Shown here: in pieces, positions 51,350-60,747 of the stretch
How positions within the stretch are numbered: the stretch's first letter is position 1
How the letters are laid out: each line of letters begins with the position of its first letter
Position numbers and translations under genes: made by a program
DNA from: Stenotrophomonas aracearum
Lineage (GTDB): Bacteria > Pseudomonadota > Gammaproteobacteria > Xanthomonadales > Xanthomonadaceae
DNA length: 64,000 nucleotides
Assembly: GCF_031834615.1 (NCBI RefSeq)
Contig: NZ_CP115543.1
Coordinates: 3,173,001-3,237,000 of the forward strand
Direction of reading: 5' to 3'
Notes under the pieces: model-generated
The model's database searches: none
The model's input: only the letters and a program-made list of their open reading frames with translations
What the model was told of the DNA's origin: nothing

Positions 51350-52081
51350 TCAGGCGTACGCGTCCGCGCCGAGGTCGGCGTTGGAGAACACGTCCTGCAC
51401 GTCGTCCAGGTCTTCCAGCATGTCCAGCATCTTCTTGACCTGCAGGGCGGTGTCGCCCTCGACCTTGATGTCGTTGTCGGCGCGGAAGGTGAGCTCGGCG
51501 TGGTCCGGCTTCAGGCCGGCCGCTTCCATGGCGTCCTTGACCGCGTGGTACATGTCGGCCGCGGTCAGCACGTCGATCGCGCCGTCCTCGGGGTAGACCA
51601 CCACGTCATCGGCGCCGGCCTCGATGGCCGCCTCGGTCACCGCATCTTCGTTGGCGCCGCCGGCAAAGTGCAGCACGCCCACGCGCTTGAACATGAACGA
51701 CACCGAGCCTTCGGTGCCCATGTTGCCGCCGCACTTGCTGAACGCGTGGCGGACATCGGCCACGGTGCGCACGCGGTTGTCGGTCAGGCAGTCGACGATC
51801 ACGGCCACGCCACCGGGGGTATAGCCCTCGTAGCGGATCTCTTCGTACTCCACCCCTTCCAGCTCGCCGGTGGCCTTCTTGATGGCCCGTTCGATCACGT
51901 CCTTGGACATGTTCGAGGCCAGGCCCTTGTCCATGGCCACGCGCAGGCGCGGGTTGTTGTTGGGGTCGCCTCCACCGCCGCGCGCGGCAACGCCGATCTC
52001 GCGGATGATCTTGGTGAAAATCTTGCCGCGCTTCGCGTCAGACGCGTTTTTGCGGTTTTCGATGGAAGGGCCTCTACCCAT
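51350..52081 (-). CDS. yebC: YebC/PmpR-family regulator or translation factor
   Basis: A 243-residue protein with the canonical N-terminus [21 protein letters not shown]. The family binds DNA in some species (PmpR in quorum sensing) and acts as an elongation factor at proline-rich stretches in others (TACO1/YebC). The yebC-ruvC linkage is widely conserved. TAGAAT at 52117-52122 (minus) is a candidate -10. Confidence 0.93.
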   Translation of the reverse strand: MGRGPSIENRKNASDAKRGKIFTKIIREIGVAARGGGGDPNNNPRLRVAMDKGLASNMSKDVIERAIKKATGELEGVEYEEIRYEGYTPGGVAVIVDCLTDNRVRTVADVRHAFSKCGGNMGTEGSVSFMFKRVGVLHFAGGANEDAVTEAAIEAGADDVVVYPEDGAIDVLTAADMYHAVKDAMEAAGLKPDHAELTFRADNDIKVEGDTALQVKKMLDMLEDLDDVQDVFSNADLGADAYA

Positions 52082-52135
52082 GGGTGTTTCCGTGCTTGCG
52101 TGGGAACAGGGCGCGGATTCTACCTGATCGGCCGC

Positions 52136-52768
52136 TCAGGCGGCGTGGGCGGTACGGTCCGGGCGGAAGCAGCCGTCGCGCAGGAAGGCGGCGGTCTGGC
52201 GGGCGGCGTCGGGCGAGAACACCAGGCCGCTGTGGCTGGCTGCCACCACGCAGTGGTCGGCCAGGCCCGGCAGGCGGGTTTCGTCCAGCGCCACGGTGCC
52301 GTCGGAGGCCTCGCCGATGGCGCCCAGCAGGCTGCCCAGGCCGTGCGGCACCGAGCCGGCGATCAGCCCGACCTGCGCCCTGCCCTGCCAGTCCGGCAGG
52401 CCGTCGAGCAGCAGGTCGGAACTGCGACCCAGCGCCGCCGACCAGCCATGTTCGGCCAGGGTACGGGCGGTGCCGCTGCCGCGCAGTGGCGAGCCCAGGC
52501 AGACCACCCGCGAGACCGGCAGGTCAGGCTGGCGGCGCAGCGCCTCCAGCGCGACCAGGCCACCCAGGCTGTGCCCGACCAAGGCCACCGGGCCGCTGTC
52601 CTTGAGCCGCTGCAGGAGCTGCGGCACGGCCACGTCGGGGCCGCCGAACACGCTGGCATAGCCGAAGGTGTCCACGCTGAAGCCGCGCGCGCGCAGGCGC
52701 CAGGCCAACGGGCCGACCCAGGCGCGGGCATTCCAGATGCCATGCAGCAGTAAAACGGGGGGATTCAT
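52136..52768 (-). CDS. Alpha/beta hydrolase
   Basis: A 210-residue hydrolase with VLLLHGIW as oxyanion strand, nucleophile elbow GHSLGG near residue 66, and a late His in VAASHSGLVF. No signal peptide. Resembles small lipase or esterase-like proteins, but the substrate is unknown. TACGCT lies 6 nt before the ATG and no Shine-Dalgarno is visible. Confidence 0.85.
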   Translation of the reverse strand: MNPPVLLLHGIWNARAWVGPLAWRLRARGFSVDTFGYASVFGGPDVAVPQLLQRLKDSGPVALVGHSLGGLVALEALRRQPDLPVSRVVCLGSPLRGSGTARTLAEHGWSAALGRSSDLLLDGLPDWQGRAQVGLIAGSVPHGLGSLLGAIGEASDGTVALDETRLPGLADHCVVAASHSGLVFSPDAARQTAAFLRDGCFRPDRTAHAA

Positions 52769-52774
52769 GGGTGC

Positions 52775-52780
52775 AGCGTA
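52775..52780 (-). promoter_or_regulatory. Putative -10 (TACGCT) for a leaderless hydrolase transcript
   Basis: TACGCT on the minus strand ends 6 nt before the ATG at 52768, the same hexamer and spacing as before the 21239 gene. Confidence 0.42.
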
Positions 52781-52865
52781 GCCGGTGCGAACCGATCCAG
52801 CAGTAGGAGACGGCCCAATTAGACAGAGGGACTGACGAACGGCGGGTGAAGCCGCAGCGAGGCGT

Positions 52866-53387
52866 TCAGGAAGCCCGCGGGTTGCGGCGCAGGATGAACT
52901 CGAGATCCCTCACCTGCCCGACCGGGAACTCGTAGGTACCCACTTTTTCGAAGCCGTAGCGGGCGTAGAAACGCTGCGCGCCGAAGTTTTCGGACCACAC
53001 GCCCAGCCACAGGGTGCGCGGGCCGTCGCGTTCCAGCCAGGCCAGCGCGGTTTCCAGCAGGCGGCTGCCCCAGCCGCTGCTCTGTTCGTCCTTGATCAGG
53101 TACAGGCGCTTGAGCTCGCCATCGCCGGCCTGCACCTGCTCATGCGGCAGGCCGCAGGGGCCGGCGGCGGCATGGCCCACGGCCACGCCATCGCGTTCCA
53201 GCAGCCACACCGCGTAATCGGGGTGGGACAGGATCACCTGCTGGCGGTCGACCGCGTAGGCCTCGTCGAGGAAATCCTGCAGGTCCTGCGGCGGATACAG
53301 GTGGCCGAAGGTTTCCACGAAGGTGCTGGTGGCCAGCACCGACAGGGTCGGTGCGTCTTCGGGGCCGGCGCGGCGGATGGTGTACAT
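52866..53387 (-). CDS. GNAT-family N-acetyltransferase (paralogue of the 34200 gene)
   Basis: A 173-residue acetyltransferase: YTIRRAGPEDAPTLSVLA, the CoA-binding region SSGWGSRLLETAL and the C-terminal LWLGVWSENFGAQRFYARYG. It aligns over its full length with the protein at 34200. It follows the acidic protein at 53408 on the same strand. Acceptor unknown. Confidence 0.86.
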   Translation of the reverse strand: MYTIRRAGPEDAPTLSVLATSTFVETFGHLYPPQDLQDFLDEAYAVDRQQVILSHPDYAVWLLERDGVAVGHAAAGPCGLPHEQVQAGDGELKRLYLIKDEQSSGWGSRLLETALAWLERDGPRTLWLGVWSENFGAQRFYARYGFEKVGTYEFPVGQVRDLEFILRRNPRAS

Positions 53388-53407
53388 GGACGGGTGCGGG
53401 ACAGGCC

Positions 53408-53740
53408 TCAGGCCTGCGTCCCCTTGGCGGCGTCTTCTTCTTCGCCGTCTTCGTCCTCTTCCTCGTACTCCTCGTCCTCTTCCTCGTCCTCTTCGCCTTC
53501 TTCGTACTCTTCGTCTTCCTCGTCGCCTTCTTCGTCGTCTTCGTAATCCTCGACGCCGAAGTCCTCACCGTCCCAGCGGCCTTCGCCATCGGCGACGAAG
53601 GTCAGCGCCATCGCGGCGGGGTTGGTGCCCACGCGCACCAGCCAGCCACCGAACACGCGGGCGCGCTCGGTCACCAGGTTGGCATCGCTGCCCTCATTGC
53701 CCAGCTTTTCCCATTCCACTACGAACGCAACGTCGGACAC
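53408..53740 (-). CDS. Small protein with an extremely acidic C-terminal tail
   Basis: A 110-residue protein starting with GTG behind AGGAG. The first 60 residues form a plausible folded domain (VAFVVEWEKLGNEGSDAN, GGWLVRVGTN). Residues about 65-102 are almost entirely Glu and Asp with a few Tyr and Gly. Such tails can bind cations, mimic nucleic acid or serve as flexible chaperone-like regions; none can be assigned. It is 30 nt downstream of aspS. Confidence 0.75.
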   Translation of the reverse strand: MSDVAFVVEWEKLGNEGSDANLVTERARVFGGWLVRVGTNPAAMALTFVADGEGRWDGEDFGVEDYEDDEEGDEEDEEYEEGEEDEEEDEEYEEEDEDGEEEDAAKGTQA

Positions 53741-53770
53741 TGTTTCGATCTCCTGATGGATTACGGTGGG

Positions 53771-55519
53771 TTATTTCTTCGGGCGGACCTGGATGTGCAC
53801 TTCGGCCAGCTGCTCGTCCGGGATCGGCGACGGGGCGCCGGTCATCAGGCACTGCGCGCCGGTGGTCTTCGGGAACGGAATGACGTCGCGGATCGACTCG
53901 GTGCCGGCCATCAGCGCGGCGATACGGTCGATGCCGAAGGCGATGCCACCGTGCGGCGGCGCGCCGAAACGCAGGGCGTCGAGCAGGAAGCCGAACTTGG
54001 CTTCGGCCTCTTCGGCGCCGATGCCGAGCAGCTCGAACACCGCGCTCTGCATGTCCGAACGGTGGATACGGATCGAACCGCCGCCGATCTCGTTGCCGTT
54101 CAGCACCATGTCATAGCCGCGCGACACGGCCGTCTTCGCGTTGGCGCGCAGGTCGGCAATGTCGTCCACCGCCGGGGCGGTGAAGGGGTGATGCAGGGCC
54201 ACGTAGCGCTGGGCTTCGTCGTCGTACTCGAACATCGGGAAGTCGGTCACCCACAGCGGCGCCCAACCGTCGGCGACCAGGCCGAAGTCCTTGCCGGCCT
54301 TCAGGCGCAGCGCGCCCATGAAGTCGGACACCTTGTTGTAGCCACCGGCACCGAAGAACACGATGTCGCCATTACCGGCGCCGACGTGCGCGACCAGCGC
54401 GGCGAAGGCGTCTTCGCTGAAGAACTTGGCGATCGGCGAGCTGACTTCGCCGTTCTCGGCGATCTTGATGTAGGCCAGGCCCTTGGCGCCGTACTTGGCG
54501 GCGTGCGCGGCATATTCATCGATCTGCTTGCGCGAAAGGCTCGCACCGCCGGGAATGCGCAGCGCGGCCACGCGGCCGTCCGGATTAGCGGCGGCGCTGG
54601 CGAACACCGGGAACTCGCTGGCCTTGACCAGCTCGGCCACGTCCACCAGCTCCAGCGCGATGCGCAGGTCCGGCTTGTCCGAGCCATAGCGACGCATCGC
54701 CTCGGCCCAGGTCATGCGCGGGAAGCTGCCGGCCAGCTCCACGTCCACCACTTCCTTGAAGATGGCGCGGATCATGCCTTCCACGAAGTCCTGCACGTCG
54801 CGCTCGCGCACGAAGGCGAATTCCATGTCCAGCTGGGTGAATTCCAGCTGGCGGTCGGCGCGCAGCGCTTCGTCGCGGAAGCAGCGCGCGATCTGGTAGT
54901 AGCGGTCGAAGCCGGCCACCATCAGGATCTGCTTGAACAGCTGCGGGCTCTGCGGCAGTGCGTAGAACTCGCCCGGGTGCATGCGCGCCGGCACCAGGAA
55001 GTCGCGCGCGCCTTCCGGGGTGGCCTTGGTCAGGATCGGGGTTTCGATGTCCTGGAAACCTTCGCCGTCCAGGTGGCGGCGCACCGCCTGCACCAGCTTG
55101 ATGCGGGTGCGCTGCATGCGCTGCATTTCCGGGCGGCGCAGGTCCAGGTAGCGGTACTTCAGGCGGGTTTCCTCGCCCGGGTTCTCGTGCGCGTGGAACG
55201 GCAGCGGCTCGGCCTTGTTCAGCACGGTGATGCGGGTGGCGACGATCTCGACCTGGCCGGTCCGGATCTTGTCGTTCACCGCATGGCGCTTGCGCACCAC
55301 GCCCTCCACCTGCAGCACGTCTTCGTAACCCAGGCTGGCGGCCACGGCGAACACGTCCGCGTTTTCAGGCTCCACGGTCACCTGCACGATGCCTTCATGA
55401 TCGCGCAGATCGATGAAGCACACGCCGCCCAGGTTGCGGGCAACGTCGGTCCAGCCGGCGAGGGTGACAGTCTGGCCAATCAGGGTCTCGTCGACCAGGC
55501 CGCAGAAGTGGGTACGCAT
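53771..55519 (-). CDS. aspS: Aspartyl-tRNA synthetase
   Basis: A 582-residue class II synthetase. N-terminal OB anticodon-binding domain ([23 protein letters not shown]), motif 2 region [20 protein letters not shown], a bacterial insertion domain, and motif 3 [15 protein letters not shown]. The start MRTHFCGLV at 55519 is the canonical N-terminus. It begins the long run of minus-strand genes. Confidence 0.96.
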   Translation of the reverse strand: MRTHFCGLVDETLIGQTVTLAGWTDVARNLGGVCFIDLRDHEGIVQVTVEPENADVFAVAASLGYEDVLQVEGVVRKRHAVNDKIRTGQVEIVATRITVLNKAEPLPFHAHENPGEETRLKYRYLDLRRPEMQRMQRTRIKLVQAVRRHLDGEGFQDIETPILTKATPEGARDFLVPARMHPGEFYALPQSPQLFKQILMVAGFDRYYQIARCFRDEALRADRQLEFTQLDMEFAFVRERDVQDFVEGMIRAIFKEVVDVELAGSFPRMTWAEAMRRYGSDKPDLRIALELVDVAELVKASEFPVFASAAANPDGRVAALRIPGGASLSRKQIDEYAAHAAKYGAKGLAYIKIAENGEVSSPIAKFFSEDAFAALVAHVGAGNGDIVFFGAGGYNKVSDFMGALRLKAGKDFGLVADGWAPLWVTDFPMFEYDDEAQRYVALHHPFTAPAVDDIADLRANAKTAVSRGYDMVLNGNEIGGGSIRIHRSDMQSAVFELLGIGAEEAEAKFGFLLDALRFGAPPHGGIAFGIDRIAALMAGTESIRDVIPFPKTTGAQCLMTGAPSPIPDEQLAEVHIQVRPKK

Positions 55520-55676
55520 GGGGGTAAAGCTCCGCAGGAGAGTGTCGGCGCCAGGCGGCACCGGTCAGCCCGTTATTCTGCGGCCGGCGACCCGTTGGGG
55601 CAAATCCGGATGGTCACATGGGCTTGATCTGGCCGGGCAGATAGTGCCCGGACCACCATGCGCAAGGGGATTTGCC

Positions 55677-56408
55677 ATGAACCGTCTCGCTATTGCCTGC
55701 CTCACGGCCGTGCTGGCGTGCAGCGCCCCGACCCTGCACGCCCAGGTCAACGCCCGGGCCTACGCCCCGGAGAACCTCCGAACCCTGTCGGTCAACGACC
55801 AGCAGCGGGTCATTTCCCAGGAATATGCGGAGCAGTCGGGGGGACGCCGCATCCCGGACGACCAGATGCGCTTCTACCTGGACCAGGTAAACCGGTCGTC
55901 CTGGGGCTTTTCACGGGTCAAACAGGACATTGCCACCTCGCTCAGCGGGTCCGGTGGGGGCTGGAACCCGGGTGGCGGTGGCTGGAACCCCGGCGGCAAC
56001 CACGGGGTGGTCCGCTGCGAGAGCAACGACAATCGCCAGCGGGTCTGCCAGACCGGCTGGCGCAGCGCGCGCCTGTCCCGGCAGATCTCCAGCACGCCCT
56101 GCGTGCAGAACCGGAACTGGGGCTCGCGCAACGGCCAGGTCTGGGTCAGCGGGGGCTGCCGGGCCGATTTCGTCGACGGCCGCGGGGGCGGCTGGGGTCC
56201 GGGCGGGCCGGGCAGCAATTACACCGTGACCTGCAGCAGCACCGGCAACCGCACCCAGACCTGCGCCTGGGACATGAGCCGGGGCCGACCGGTGCTGATC
56301 CAGCAGCTCTCGGGCAGTCCGTGCCGGGAAAACAACACCTGGGGCTTCCGCGGCAACCAGATCTGGGTCAGCAACGGCTGCCGGGCACGGTTTGGCGCGC
56401 GGCGGTAG
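55677..56408 (+). CDS. Secreted protein with two DUF3011 repeats
   Basis: A 243-residue protein with a signal peptide ending LHAQ (about residue 23). Two Gly/Trp/Pro-rich linkers separate two DUF3011 units: VVRCESNDNRQRVCQ ... VWVSGGCRADF and YTVTCSSTGNRTQTC ... IWVSNGCRARF. The start follows AAGGGG. It is a two-unit relative of the 35692 protein. Function unknown. Confidence 0.82.
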   Translation: MNRLAIACLTAVLACSAPTLHAQVNARAYAPENLRTLSVNDQQRVISQEYAEQSGGRRIPDDQMRFYLDQVNRSSWGFSRVKQDIATSLSGSGGGWNPGGGGWNPGGNHGVVRCESNDNRQRVCQTGWRSARLSRQISSTPCVQNRNWGSRNGQVWVSGGCRADFVDGRGGGWGPGGPGSNYTVTCSSTGNRTQTCAWDMSRGRPVLIQQLSGSPCRENNTWGFRGNQIWVSNGCRARFGARR

Positions 56409-56411
56409 CCG

Positions 56412-57050
56412 TTAGTTGTCGGGCGGCACGTCCGCGCCCCAGGGCGCGGGCGGCAGGGCGACCGGGTGGGCCAGGTCGAACACCACCTGGAACTTCCGGC
56501 CGCCCGGACGGGTGAGCTCGTAGACGAACTGCTCGTCCGGTTCTACTTCCATCGCCCAGGTATTGGTCACCGAGGCCTCCATGCCCGCCTTGCGGAACAT
56601 CGCCACCGAGTCGGCATCGACCGGGAACGACTGGCGCTGCGCGGTGCCCGGCGGCGCACTGTCGCCACCGTACATCGTCACTGCATCCGGGGTGCCATCC
56701 GCATGCCGGTGGTCATGCTTCAGGCGCAGGCCGGTATCGGTGCGGCCGAGCACCCAGGTGCGCGAATGATCGTCGCCGACATGGAAAGGAATACGAATCT
56801 CATGCGCGGCGTCATCGCAGCCGCGCACGTGCATCACCAGGCGTTTGCCGTCGAACGGATCGGGCGTGGCGCTGCGCGGTTCGTTGACCACCACGCGGCC
56901 TTCGAACGCTTTGCCGCAGTGCGCGGCCACGGCGGCAAGAAATGCGTCGGCCGGGGCCATCGCAACGTCATGGGCCACCTGGTCGCGCTGGCTGTTGCAG
57001 CCGGCAAGCAACACTGCAGCGGCGAAGGGAAGATATCGATGCACACTCAT
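56412..57050 (-). CDS. Putative lipoprotein, function unknown
   Basis: A 212-residue protein with lipobox LLAGC (Cys18). Body has ten or so short beta-prone stretches and HCGKAFEGRVV near residue 43, with no recognised domain. TAGGGT lies 6 nt before its ATG and there is no ribosome site. Confidence 0.72.
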   Translation of the reverse strand: MSVHRYLPFAAAVLLAGCNSQRDQVAHDVAMAPADAFLAAVAAHCGKAFEGRVVVNEPRSATPDPFDGKRLVMHVRGCDDAAHEIRIPFHVGDDHSRTWVLGRTDTGLRLKHDHRHADGTPDAVTMYGGDSAPPGTAQRQSFPVDADSVAMFRKAGMEASVTNTWAMEVEPDEQFVYELTRPGGRKFQVVFDLAHPVALPPAPWGADVPPDN

Positions 57051-57056
57051 GCAGCC

Positions 57057-57062
57057 ACCCTA
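57057..57062 (-). promoter_or_regulatory. Putative -10 (TAGGGT) for a leaderless lipoprotein transcript
   Basis: TAGGGT on the minus strand ends 6 nt before the ATG at 57050. Confidence 0.42.
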
Positions 57063-57114
57063 GCCCGCATGCGTGCACAGCGCAAATTTGCCACCATTTT
57101 TCTGCAACAAAGGG

Positions 57115-57141
57115 TTGATTGCGACTGTGTTAGGGTAATAA
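57115..57141 (+). promoter_or_regulatory. Tentative promoter of ycaD-ggpPS
   Basis: The 128-bp gap is AT-rich just upstream of the operon. TTGATT (57115-57120) and TAATAA (57136-57141) are 15 nt apart, a short spacing, so the pair is uncertain. GAAGG serves as ribosome site before the 57179 ATG. Confidence 0.3.
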
Positions 57142-57178
57142 AGGTGATCTGTTCGCCTTCCCCACGAAGGTTGCACGC

Positions 57179-58441
57179 ATGTTGCGGCTGACCGCCCTGC
57201 TCGCAGGCGTCGCGCTGTTGTTGACCGGCAGCGGACTGCTTGGCACCTTGCTGGCGGTGAGCGGCGGTGCGGCCGGCTTCGGTGCCGGTACGTTGGGCCT
57301 GGTGATGTCCGGTTATTTCGCCGGTTTCTTCATGGGCACCTTCTTCGCGCCGTCGCTGATCCGCCGCATCGGCCATATCCGTGCGTTCGCCTTCTTCTCC
57401 GCGCTCGCCGCCATTGCGGTGCTGCTGCATCCGCTGTGGCTCAATGCCTGGCTGTGGGGACTGCTTCGCATCGTCACCGGCATCGCGCTGGTCGGGCTGT
57501 ATACGGTGATCGAGAGCTGGCTCAACGCCGAACCGGACCCGCGCCAGCGCAGCCGTGCGTTCTCGCTGTACATGGTGGTGAATCTGTCCGCGCTTGCGCT
57601 GGGCCAGGTCCTGCTGATGGTCAGCAACGCGCCGGCGATGTCGATGTTCATGCTGATCGCCATGCTCATCTGCGCGGCCGTGCTGCCGATCACCGCCACC
57701 CGCCTGATCCCGCCGGAGGTGCCCTCGGTGCCACGCCTGAAACTGTCCCGGCTGTATGGCATGGCGCCGGTCGCCACCGTGGCCGCCGGCCTGTCCGGAC
57801 TGGCGATGGGCGCGTTCTGGGGCCTGCTGCCGGTATATGCCGGTGAGGTCGGGCTGGACAGCGATGGCGTGGCGCGCTTCATGCTCACCGCCATTGCTGG
57901 CGGCGCGCTGCTGCAGTGGCCGCTCGGTCATATCAGCGACGGCCACGACCGCCGCACCGGGCTGGTGGCGCTGTGCCTGGCCGCCGGCGGCATCGCCGTG
58001 GTCGCGTCGATGCCAATGGTGCAGATGCAGACCTGGCTGCTGTTCGGCCTGTTCTTTTTCTATGGCGGCCTGGCGTTTTCGCTGTATCCGTTCGCGGTGG
58101 CGCACATGCTCGACTACCTGCCGCGCGAACACCTCCTCTCCGGCTGTTCCAGCCTGCTGCTGGTGCACGGCGTGGGCGCAGCGATCGGCCCGGCGCTGGC
58201 CGGCGCAGCCATGCAGCAGTTCGGCCCGGCCGCCCTGCCCCTGTATTTCGCCGTCGTGCTCGGTGCCCTGGCCCTGTTCACCACTACGCGCCTGCTCAGC
58301 TTCAGCCGCCTGCGCACGCATCCGGTGGTGTTCCGGCTGATGCTGCGCACCACGCCGGCGGCGCTGGAGCTGATGCCCGAAACCGACGTCGCGCCGCCAC
58401 CGGACACCCCTCCCAACCCTCCTGATAAGGAAGTGCATTGA
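57179..58441 (+). CDS. ycaD: MFS transporter, YcaD-like (putative glucosylglycerol-linked transporter)
   Basis: A 420-residue transporter with about twelve membrane segments and an MFS loop motif between helices 2 and 3 (APSLIRRIGHIRAF). Its stop TGA overlaps the TTG start of ggpPS. In S. rhizophila a ycaD gene next to the glucosylglycerol synthase is described as the osmolyte transporter. The same pairing here supports that role, but substrate is inferred from context only. Confidence 0.84.
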   Translation: MLRLTALLAGVALLLTGSGLLGTLLAVSGGAAGFGAGTLGLVMSGYFAGFFMGTFFAPSLIRRIGHIRAFAFFSALAAIAVLLHPLWLNAWLWGLLRIVTGIALVGLYTVIESWLNAEPDPRQRSRAFSLYMVVNLSALALGQVLLMVSNAPAMSMFMLIAMLICAAVLPITATRLIPPEVPSVPRLKLSRLYGMAPVATVAAGLSGLAMGAFWGLLPVYAGEVGLDSDGVARFMLTAIAGGALLQWPLGHISDGHDRRTGLVALCLAAGGIAVVASMPMVQMQTWLLFGLFFFYGGLAFSLYPFAVAHMLDYLPREHLLSGCSSLLLVHGVGAAIGPALAGAAMQQFGPAALPLYFAVVLGALALFTTTRLLSFSRLRTHPVVFRLMLRTTPAALELMPETDVAPPPDTPPNPPDKEVH

Positions 58442-60747
58442 CTGTATCGACACCCGCCACGCCCACCTCACCCCGCATTACGTCGGCCCCGCCGGCACCG
58501 CAATTGATCCTCGCCACCGATCTGGATGGCACCTTTCTCGCCGGCGACCCCGCCGCGCGCCACCGCCTGTACCGGCTGGTCGACCAGCACCCCGGTATCC
58601 GCCTGATCTTCATCACCGGTCGCGGCCTGGAAGCGGTGATGCCCCTGCTCTCCGATCCCGCCATTCCACGGCCCGATTACGTGGTCTGCGACGTTGGCGC
58701 GACCGTGGTCGACGGCCACACCCTGCAGCCGCTGCAGCCCCTGCAATCGATGATCGACGCGCACTGGCCGGGTGAGCACGTGGTCGCCGAGGCAATGCGC
58801 CCGTTCACCGCGCTGCAGCGCCAGGACGTGCCGCAGGAGCGCCGCTGCTCGTATTTCTGCGATCCCGAAACGCTGGCGCCGCTGCGCGCGCAGATCCAGG
58901 CCGCCGCCGAGGCGCTGGGCTGCGACGTGCTGTACTCGGCCGACCGCTACCTGGACATCCTGCCGCCGGACACCGACAAGGGCCGCACCCTGGCCGCGCT
59001 GGCGCGCCTGCTGGAACTGCCGCGCGACCGCATCCTGGTCGCCGGCGACACCCTCAACGATCTTTCGATGTACCGCGCCGGCTTCCGTGGCGTGTGCGTG
59101 GGCGAGTCCGAGCCGGCACTGACCGAGGCCACCGCCACGCTGGAACACACCTTCCATGCACAGGCGCCGGGCTGCGGCGGCATTCTCGAAGCGATCGAAC
59201 ACTTCGGCCTGCTGGCCGCCGATGATGCGTGGCTGCAGCCGCCGGCGCAGGCGCGCGCCGAAGGTGCCGAGCTGGTGATGGTGTACCACCGCCTGCCGTT
59301 CGATGAAGTCGTGGAAGACGGTGTCGTGGTACAGCGACCGCCGCGTTCCCCGAACGGCATCATTCCTTCGCTGCTGAGCTTCTTCGAGGGCGGCCAGAAG
59401 GGTTCCTGGGTGGCGTGGGGAATCGACGATCCCAAGCGCGGCCCGTTCCAGACCCACCTGGCGGTGGACGCAGACCGCTACCCGACGCTGACCGCCGCGC
59501 GCGTGCCGTTGAGCAAGCAGGAGGTGGACATCTTCTACAAGCGCTTCTCCAAGGAAGCGTTCTGGCCAATGCTGCATGCGTTCTGGGAACGCGCGCGGTT
59601 CCGCGAGGACGACTGGCAGGTGTACCTGCAGGTGAACCGCAAGTTCGCCGAAGCGGTTGCCGCCGAAGCCGCGCATGGCGCCACGGTGTGGATCCACGAC
59701 TACAACCTGTGGATGGTGCCGGGCACGCTGCGCGAACTGCGCCCGGACCTGAAGATCGCCTTCTTCCACCACACCTATTTCCCGTCGGCCGATGTGTTCA
59801 ACGTGGTGCCGTGGCGCCGCGAGATCATCGGCAGCCTGCTCAGCTGCGACTACATCGGGTTCCACATTCCGCGCCAGGTGGAAAACTTCGTCGACGTGGT
59901 GCGCGGCGCGATGCCGGCCGAACGCCTGGCCTGGGAAAGCTGCGCGCCGCGCTTCCTGACCTACGGCTGCGCGGTGGGGCTGGACACCATGACCACGCGG
60001 CTGCGCGTGGGCGACCGCGACGTGGCGCTGGGTGCGCACCCGGTCGGCACCGACCTGCGCCGCATCCATGCCGTGCTGGCGCGCGGCGATGTGCGCAACG
60101 ACATCTTCAAGCTGCGCCGCGAGATCGGCGCGCGCAAGCTGGTGCTGTCGGTGGAGCGGCTGGACTACACCAAGGGCACGCTGGCCAAGCTGGAGGCGTT
60201 CGAACGCTTGCTGGAGCAGCATCCGGAGCGGCAGGGCAAGGTCACCCTGCTGATGGTGTGCGTGCCGGCGGCGCGCGAAATGACCGTGTACCGCACGCTG
60301 CAGAACCAGATCGAGCAGGCGGTGGGCCGGATCAACGGGCGCTTCTCGCGGCTGGACTGGACCCCGGTGCGGTTCTTCGCGCAGGCGTTGCCGTTCGAAG
60401 AAGTGGTGGCGCATTACGCGGCGGCGCAGGTGATGTGGATCACGCCGCTGCGCGATGGCTTGAACCTGGTGGCCAAGGAGTTCGTGGCCACGCAGGGGAT
60501 CGAAGGCAGCAACGGCGTATTGGTGTTGAGCGAGTTTGCCGGGGCTGCGGCTGAATTGAAGGGCGCGGTGTTGACCAATCCGCATGACCCGGCCGATCTC
60601 ACCGCCGGGTTGCTGCAGGCGTTGTCGATGCCTGATGAGGAAGCGGGTGGGCGGATGCGGCAGTTGTTCGGCAGCGTGGAGTATTACGACGTGGACCGGT
60701 GGGGACGGGAGTTCCTGGAGGCTGTGCGGGATTCGGGGAACGGTTGA
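58438..60747 (+). CDS. ggpPS: GgpPS, fused glucosylglycerol-phosphate phosphatase/synthase
   Basis: A 769-residue protein. Residues about 20-255 form a HAD phosphatase with the catalytic DLDGT (Asp28, Asp30) and GDTLND near 204 intact. Residues about 275-765 form a GT20 synthase with VWIHDYNLWMVPGTLRE, FFHHTYFPSADVFN and ITPLRDGLNLVAKEFVATQ. The phosphatase-first order and the FPSADVFNVVPWRR region match glucosylglycerol synthases rather than OtsA. It starts with TTG overlapping the ycaD stop; no ATG fits before the HAD motif. It would make glucosylglycerol from ADP-glucose and glycerol 3-phosphate in one chain. An unusual trehalose-phosphate synthase is the alternative. Confidence 0.86.
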   Translation: MTVSTPATPTSPRITSAPPAPQLILATDLDGTFLAGDPAARHRLYRLVDQHPGIRLIFITGRGLEAVMPLLSDPAIPRPDYVVCDVGATVVDGHTLQPLQPLQSMIDAHWPGEHVVAEAMRPFTALQRQDVPQERRCSYFCDPETLAPLRAQIQAAAEALGCDVLYSADRYLDILPPDTDKGRTLAALARLLELPRDRILVAGDTLNDLSMYRAGFRGVCVGESEPALTEATATLEHTFHAQAPGCGGILEAIEHFGLLAADDAWLQPPAQARAEGAELVMVYHRLPFDEVVEDGVVVQRPPRSPNGIIPSLLSFFEGGQKGSWVAWGIDDPKRGPFQTHLAVDADRYPTLTAARVPLSKQEVDIFYKRFSKEAFWPMLHAFWERARFREDDWQVYLQVNRKFAEAVAAEAAHGATVWIHDYNLWMVPGTLRELRPDLKIAFFHHTYFPSADVFNVVPWRREIIGSLLSCDYIGFHIPRQVENFVDVVRGAMPAERLAWESCAPRFLTYGCAVGLDTMTTRLRVGDRDVALGAHPVGTDLRRIHAVLARGDVRNDIFKLRREIGARKLVLSVERLDYTKGTLAKLEAFERLLEQHPERQGKVTLLMVCVPAAREMTVYRTLQNQIEQAVGRINGRFSRLDWTPVRFFAQALPFEEVVAHYAAAQVMWITPLRDGLNLVAKEFVATQGIEGSNGVLVLSEFAGAAAELKGAVLTNPHDPADLTAGLLQALSMPDEEAGGRMRQLFGSVEYYDVDRWGREFLEAVRDSGNG

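Noticed and set aside
57060..57178. Riboswitch or small RNA upstream of ycaD
   Set aside because: The AT-rich stretch is better explained as a promoter; no conserved aptamer or terminator was seen.
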